A program made the position numbers and the translations under genes. Shown piece after piece: positions 7,195 to 9,175 of a stretch of DNA of 9,175 bases. The notes under the pieces are model-generated. The model made no database searches, was not told the DNA's origin, and worked only from the letters and a program-made list of their open reading frames with translations. The DNA is taken from positions 1 through 9,175 of the forward strand of contig USBC01000066.1 of assembly GCA_900552845.1 (NCBI GenBank), given 5' to 3'. This DNA comes from an uncultured Oscillospiraceae bacterium (GTDB lineage: Bacteria > Bacillota > Clostridia > Oscillospirales > Ruminococcaceae). Positions within the stretch are counted from its first letter, which is position 1; the number at the start of each line of letters is the position of its first letter.

Positions 7195-8304
7195 TTACAC
7201 ATATTTCGCCGCCAGCGTCAGGATCTCCTCCTGGCTGGTGTTCGCAGCGTCTACCTCACCGGCCAGACGCCCGCCGGACATGACTAGAATACGGTCGCAG
7301 ATGCCCAGAAGCTCCGGCATTTCGGAGGACACCATGATGACCCCCTTGCCGTCCCGGGCAAGGTCAAGGATCAGCTGGTAGATTTCATACTTGGCGCCGA
7401 CATCAATGCCGCGGGTCGGCTCATCCAGCAGCAGCACCTCGGGCTTGGTAAGCAGCCAGCGGCCGATGATGACCTTTTGCTGGTTGCCGCCGGAAAGCGA
7501 CCGGATCTGAGCGGACTGGCTGGGGGTTTTGATGCGCATGGCCTTGATGGCCCAGTCGGTATCGGCCTTCATCTTTTTATCGCTGAGGCAGAAGGCTCCG
7601 ACCTTTTTATCCTCGCGGGGGACACCGCCGATCAAATAGCTATTGAGGTTGGAAATAACGGTGTTTTCTCTGATATCGCGGATGCCGAAAATGCCGGTGG
7701 CACGGCGCTCCTCGGTAAGCAGGGCAAAGCCGTTTTTAATGGACTCCTTGGGGGTCCTGTTGCGGATCTCTTTTCCGTGCAGGCGGATGGTGCCGCTGCC
7801 CTTGGTCATGGCGCCGAACAGGTTTTCCAGCACCTCGGTACGGCCGGAGCCGTCCAGCCCGGCGATGCCCAGCACCTCGCCCTTGCGGAGCTGGAAGCTG
7901 GCCTCCTTGAGCCGGGTATATTTTCCGGAAAGATTCTCTACCTCGAGAATGACCTCTCCGGGCTTATTATCCTTGGGCGGGAAGCGGTTGGTCAGCTCAC
8001 GGCCCACCATCAGCTTGATGATCTCCTCCATGGTGAGATCGCCGGCATTACGGGTGGCGACCCACTGGCCGTCCCGCATGATGGTGACCTCATCGCTGAT
8101 GCGCAGGATCTCGTCCATCTTGTGGCTGATGTAGATGATGCCGCAGTTGCGCTTTTTCAGCATATCGATGATGCGGAAAAGATGCTCTACCTCCGCCTCG
8201 GTCAAAGAGGAGGTCGGCTCATCGAATACGATCACCTTTGCATTATAGCTGACTGCCTTTGCGATTTCCACCATCTGACGCTGGGAGACAGGCAGGGTGG
8301 ACAT
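7195..8304 (-). CDS. MglA C-terminal fragment (rest of domain 1, all of domain 2)
   Basis: This open frame of 369 residues from ATG at 8304 is in the same frame as the upstream fragment. It begins MSTLPVSQRQMVEIAK, the degenerate signature helix of domain 1, then has Walker B, the switch His and the full second domain. No clear ribosome binding site precedes this ATG, so independent translation is doubtful. All motifs after the stop remain intact, which suggests the stop is recent or an artefact. Confidence 0.7.
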   Translation of the reverse strand: MSTLPVSQRQMVEIAKAVSYNAKVIVFDEPTSSLTEAEVEHLFRIIDMLKKRNCGIIYISHKMDEILRISDEVTIMRDGQWVATRNAGDLTMEEIIKLMVGRELTNRFPPKDNKPGEVILEVENLSGKYTRLKEASFQLRKGEVLGIAGLDGSGRTEVLENLFGAMTKGSGTIRLHGKEIRNRTPKESIKNGFALLTEERRATGIFGIRDIRENTVISNLNSYLIGGVPREDKKVGAFCLSDKKMKADTDWAIKAMRIKTPSQSAQIRSLSGGNQQKVIIGRWLLTKPEVLLLDEPTRGIDVGAKYEIYQLILDLARDGKGVIMVSSEMPELLGICDRILVMSGGRLAGEVDAANTSQEEILTLAAKYV

Positions 8305-8331
8305 GATGGCCCTGGGGTCAACATGAACGAG

Positions 8332-8724
8332 CTATTCCTCGATGATCTCGTGTGTTCTTTTTCGCATAATGGATTCGCTAACCATAATGCCCGCAGCCTT
8401 GGGGTAACGGCCCAGCCAAAGGTTATCCATCACGCTGCGGGTCAGCGCCTGGTTCAGTTCCTGATGCACCATGGCGACGCCGTTTTCCAGCGCCTCCTTC
8501 GAACTTTTGAACGACACTTCTTTTCCGTCCAAAATGATGGTTCCCTGATCCTTATTGTAGATGCCGAACAGACATTTCATCAGGGTGGATTTCCCAGCGC
8601 CGTTCTCCCCCATCAGTGCATGGACGGTACCGGGACGAACGGTAAGCGATACGCCGTCAAGTGCCTTTACACCGGGGAATTCCTTGGTTATGTTCCGCAT
8701 TTCCAGCAATGCCGGCTGCTCCAT
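8332..8724 (-). CDS. MglA N-terminal fragment (Walker A and Q-loop)
   Basis: This fragment of 130 residues from ATG at 8724 to TAG at 8332 carries Walker A (39-47) and the Q-loop (Gln88) of the first nucleotide-binding domain, but no signature or Walker B. It has a strong ribosome binding site, so it is likely translated but not active by itself. Confidence 0.75.
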   Translation of the reverse strand: MEQPALLEMRNITKEFPGVKALDGVSLTVRPGTVHALMGENGAGKSTLMKCLFGIYNKDQGTIILDGKEVSFKSSKEALENGVAMVHQELNQALTRSVMDNLWLGRYPKAAGIMVSESIMRKRTHEIIEE

Positions 8725-8730
8725 CTGCGT

Positions 8731-8740
8731 TCACCTCCTA
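8731..8740 (-). promoter_or_regulatory. Strong ribosome binding site of mglA
   Basis: The minus strand reads TAGGAGGTGA with 6 bases to the ATG at 8724. It lies in the 52-base gap after the BMP-family gene, which holds no other structure I recognise. Confidence 0.8.
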
Positions 8741-8776
8741 CTGTTATCTTGCGTCCCTGCGCGCGGCGGTAATCAT

Positions 8777-9175
8777 CTATCTCGGAAAGTCCTCCGGGAA
8801 AATATGCACATAGAATTCGTCCGCCACCGACATGGCGGCGATCTCCCGCCGGATGCGGTAAGGCTGGGTGCGCTTAGACCAGGAGAATTCGTCAATGGCC
8901 AGATACACGCCGCTGGCACCGGCACCCTTCTCGTAGACGTGGTTCTTCTCATAGGTGCCGTTTTCAATCATGGCAAACAAATCATACACGGCACCGTCCA
9001 GGTCCTTGACCATAGAAGTGGCAACGTGACCGGGATACAGGCTATTCTGGTTGGAGTCTACACCAATGGCGTAGCGGTTTTCTTCGCTGGAAGCTTCCAG
9101 AACGCCCTGACCGGTAGTACCGGCGGCCTGGAAGACGATGTCGGCACCCTGAGCGTAGAGCTGCTTGGCAGCGGT
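8777..9175 (-). CDS. BMP/PnrA-family substrate-binding protein, C-terminal part (runs off the right edge)
   Basis: The visible 132 residues match the basic-membrane-protein (BMP/PnrA, Med) binding-protein family, whose characterised members bind purine nucleosides for ABC import. The visible segment starts AAKQLYAQGADIVFQAAG, then TGQGVLEA, YAIGVDSNQNS (35-45) and HVATSMVKDLDGAVYDLF (50-67), all hallmark stretches of the family. The last 40 residues (from about 93) do not look like the usual short C-terminal helix and end in FPEDFPR before TAG. This is not MglB: none of the MglB C-terminal motifs (ANND, GVDALPEAL, TVxND) is present. It precedes mglA by 52 bases in the same direction, so it may be the binding protein of this transporter or the last gene of a separate upstream system. 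Signal peptide and N-terminal lobe are outside the window. Confidence 0.82.
   Translation of the reverse strand, partial: TAAKQLYAQGADIVFQAAGTTGQGVLEASSEENRYAIGVDSNQNSLYPGHVATSMVKDLDGAVYDLFAMIENGTYEKNHVYEKGAGASGVYLAIDEFSWSKRTQPYRIRREIAAMSVADEFYVHIFPEDFPR

Larger units (their letters stand above)
7195..8724 (-). pseudogene. mglA: Galactose/methyl-galactoside import ATPase MglA, interrupted by in-frame TAG
   Basis: One frame of 509 codons (E. coli MglA has 506) encodes a two-domain ABC ATPase that powers sugar import with MglC. Domain 1 has Walker A GENGAGKST at 39-47, Q-loop Gln88 in MVHQEL, Walker B VIVFDEP at 164-170 and switch His201. Domain 2 has the degenerate Walker A usual in this family (GLDGSGRTE, 289-297), signature LSGGNQQ at 410-416 and Walker B LLLDEP at 431-436. 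Codon 131 is TAG (8334-8332). Alignment from memory to E. coli (FDELDIDIDPR) puts it at a Leu, so TTG to TAG is the simplest cause. ATG at 8724 has an excellent TAGGAGGTGA site. It follows a BMP-family gene and precedes mglC. Without readthrough no functional ATPase is made, since Walker A and Walker B of domain 1 are separated. Confidence 0.88.

Noticed and set aside
6111..7283. Long plus-strand open frame of 390 codons opposite mglC
   Set aside because: It is antisense to the MglC permease, its protein is very rich in Asp, Gly, His and Gln with no membrane or domain pattern, and it begins in the terminator region.
7195..8724. A frameshift as the cause of the split mglA
   Set aside because: Both parts are in the same frame (start positions differ by a multiple of three), so a substitution to TAG explains it and no shift is needed.
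7477..8772. Long plus-strand open frame of 431 codons opposite mglA
   Set aside because: It is fully antisense to a clearly recognised ATPase, has no recognisable domain and no ribosome binding site I trust; it is a by-product of codon bias in mglA.
8745..8776. Tiny open frame (ATGATTACC...TAA, 10 codons) right after the BMP stop, as a possible leader peptide
   Set aside because: It is too short, has no ribosome binding site and no regulatory codon pattern; likely chance.
598..8779. Reassignment of TAA/TAG to an amino acid to explain the two in-frame stops
   Set aside because: TAA ends the MglB-like gene and mglA, and TAG ends the BMP gene, each at a sensible C-terminus followed by the next gene's ribosome binding site. 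A global recoding would fuse these genes or run out of frame.

Overview
The window is a single-direction (minus-strand) galactose/methyl-galactoside uptake and sensing locus. It probably comes from a Gram-positive anaerobe of the Clostridia (Oscillospiraceae/Lachnospiraceae-like). That reading is inference: it rests on moderate GC, strong AAGGAGG-type ribosome binding sites, frequent GTG/TTG starts, a YesM/YesN-style two-component pair, and a galactokinase carrying the Firmicutes-type GRTEIGGNHTDH signature. All genes read right to left, so the biological order runs from high to low coordinates.

Right part (9175 to 6117), the transporter: the C-terminal 132 residues of a BMP/PnrA-family substrate-binding protein; then mglA (two-domain sugar ABC ATPase), broken by an in-frame TAG at codon 131; then an intact mglC permease. 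A strong Rho-independent terminator-like hairpin and two further inverted repeats fill the roughly 80-base gap after mglC.

Middle and left part (6039 to 598), the sensing module: a YesN-type response regulator; a YesM/LytS-type membrane histidine kinase broken by an in-frame TAA inside the N box of its ATPase domain; a membrane-anchored periplasmic-binding-like protein; and an MglB-like lipoprotein that keeps the known galactose/glucose and calcium ligands of E. coli MglB. Start/stop overlaps and short gaps indicate one translationally coupled unit.

Left end (569 to 1): the N-terminal 189 residues of galactokinase, which feeds imported galactose into the Leloir pathway.

Taken together, extracellular galactose would be bound by the MglB-like lipoprotein and imported through MglA/MglC. 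It would be sensed by the kinase with its anchored binding protein, resembling the XylFII-LytS-YesN xylose sensor, and phosphorylated by GalK. The most notable observation is that exactly two genes, the transporter ATPase and the sensor kinase, each carry one in-frame stop in an otherwise intact reading frame. A second oddity is that a BMP-family binding protein sits where mglB would be expected, while the real MglB-like gene lies downstream of the sensor kinase. No gene-free stretch exceeds 100 bases. No RNA gene, CRISPR array or insertion sequence was seen.
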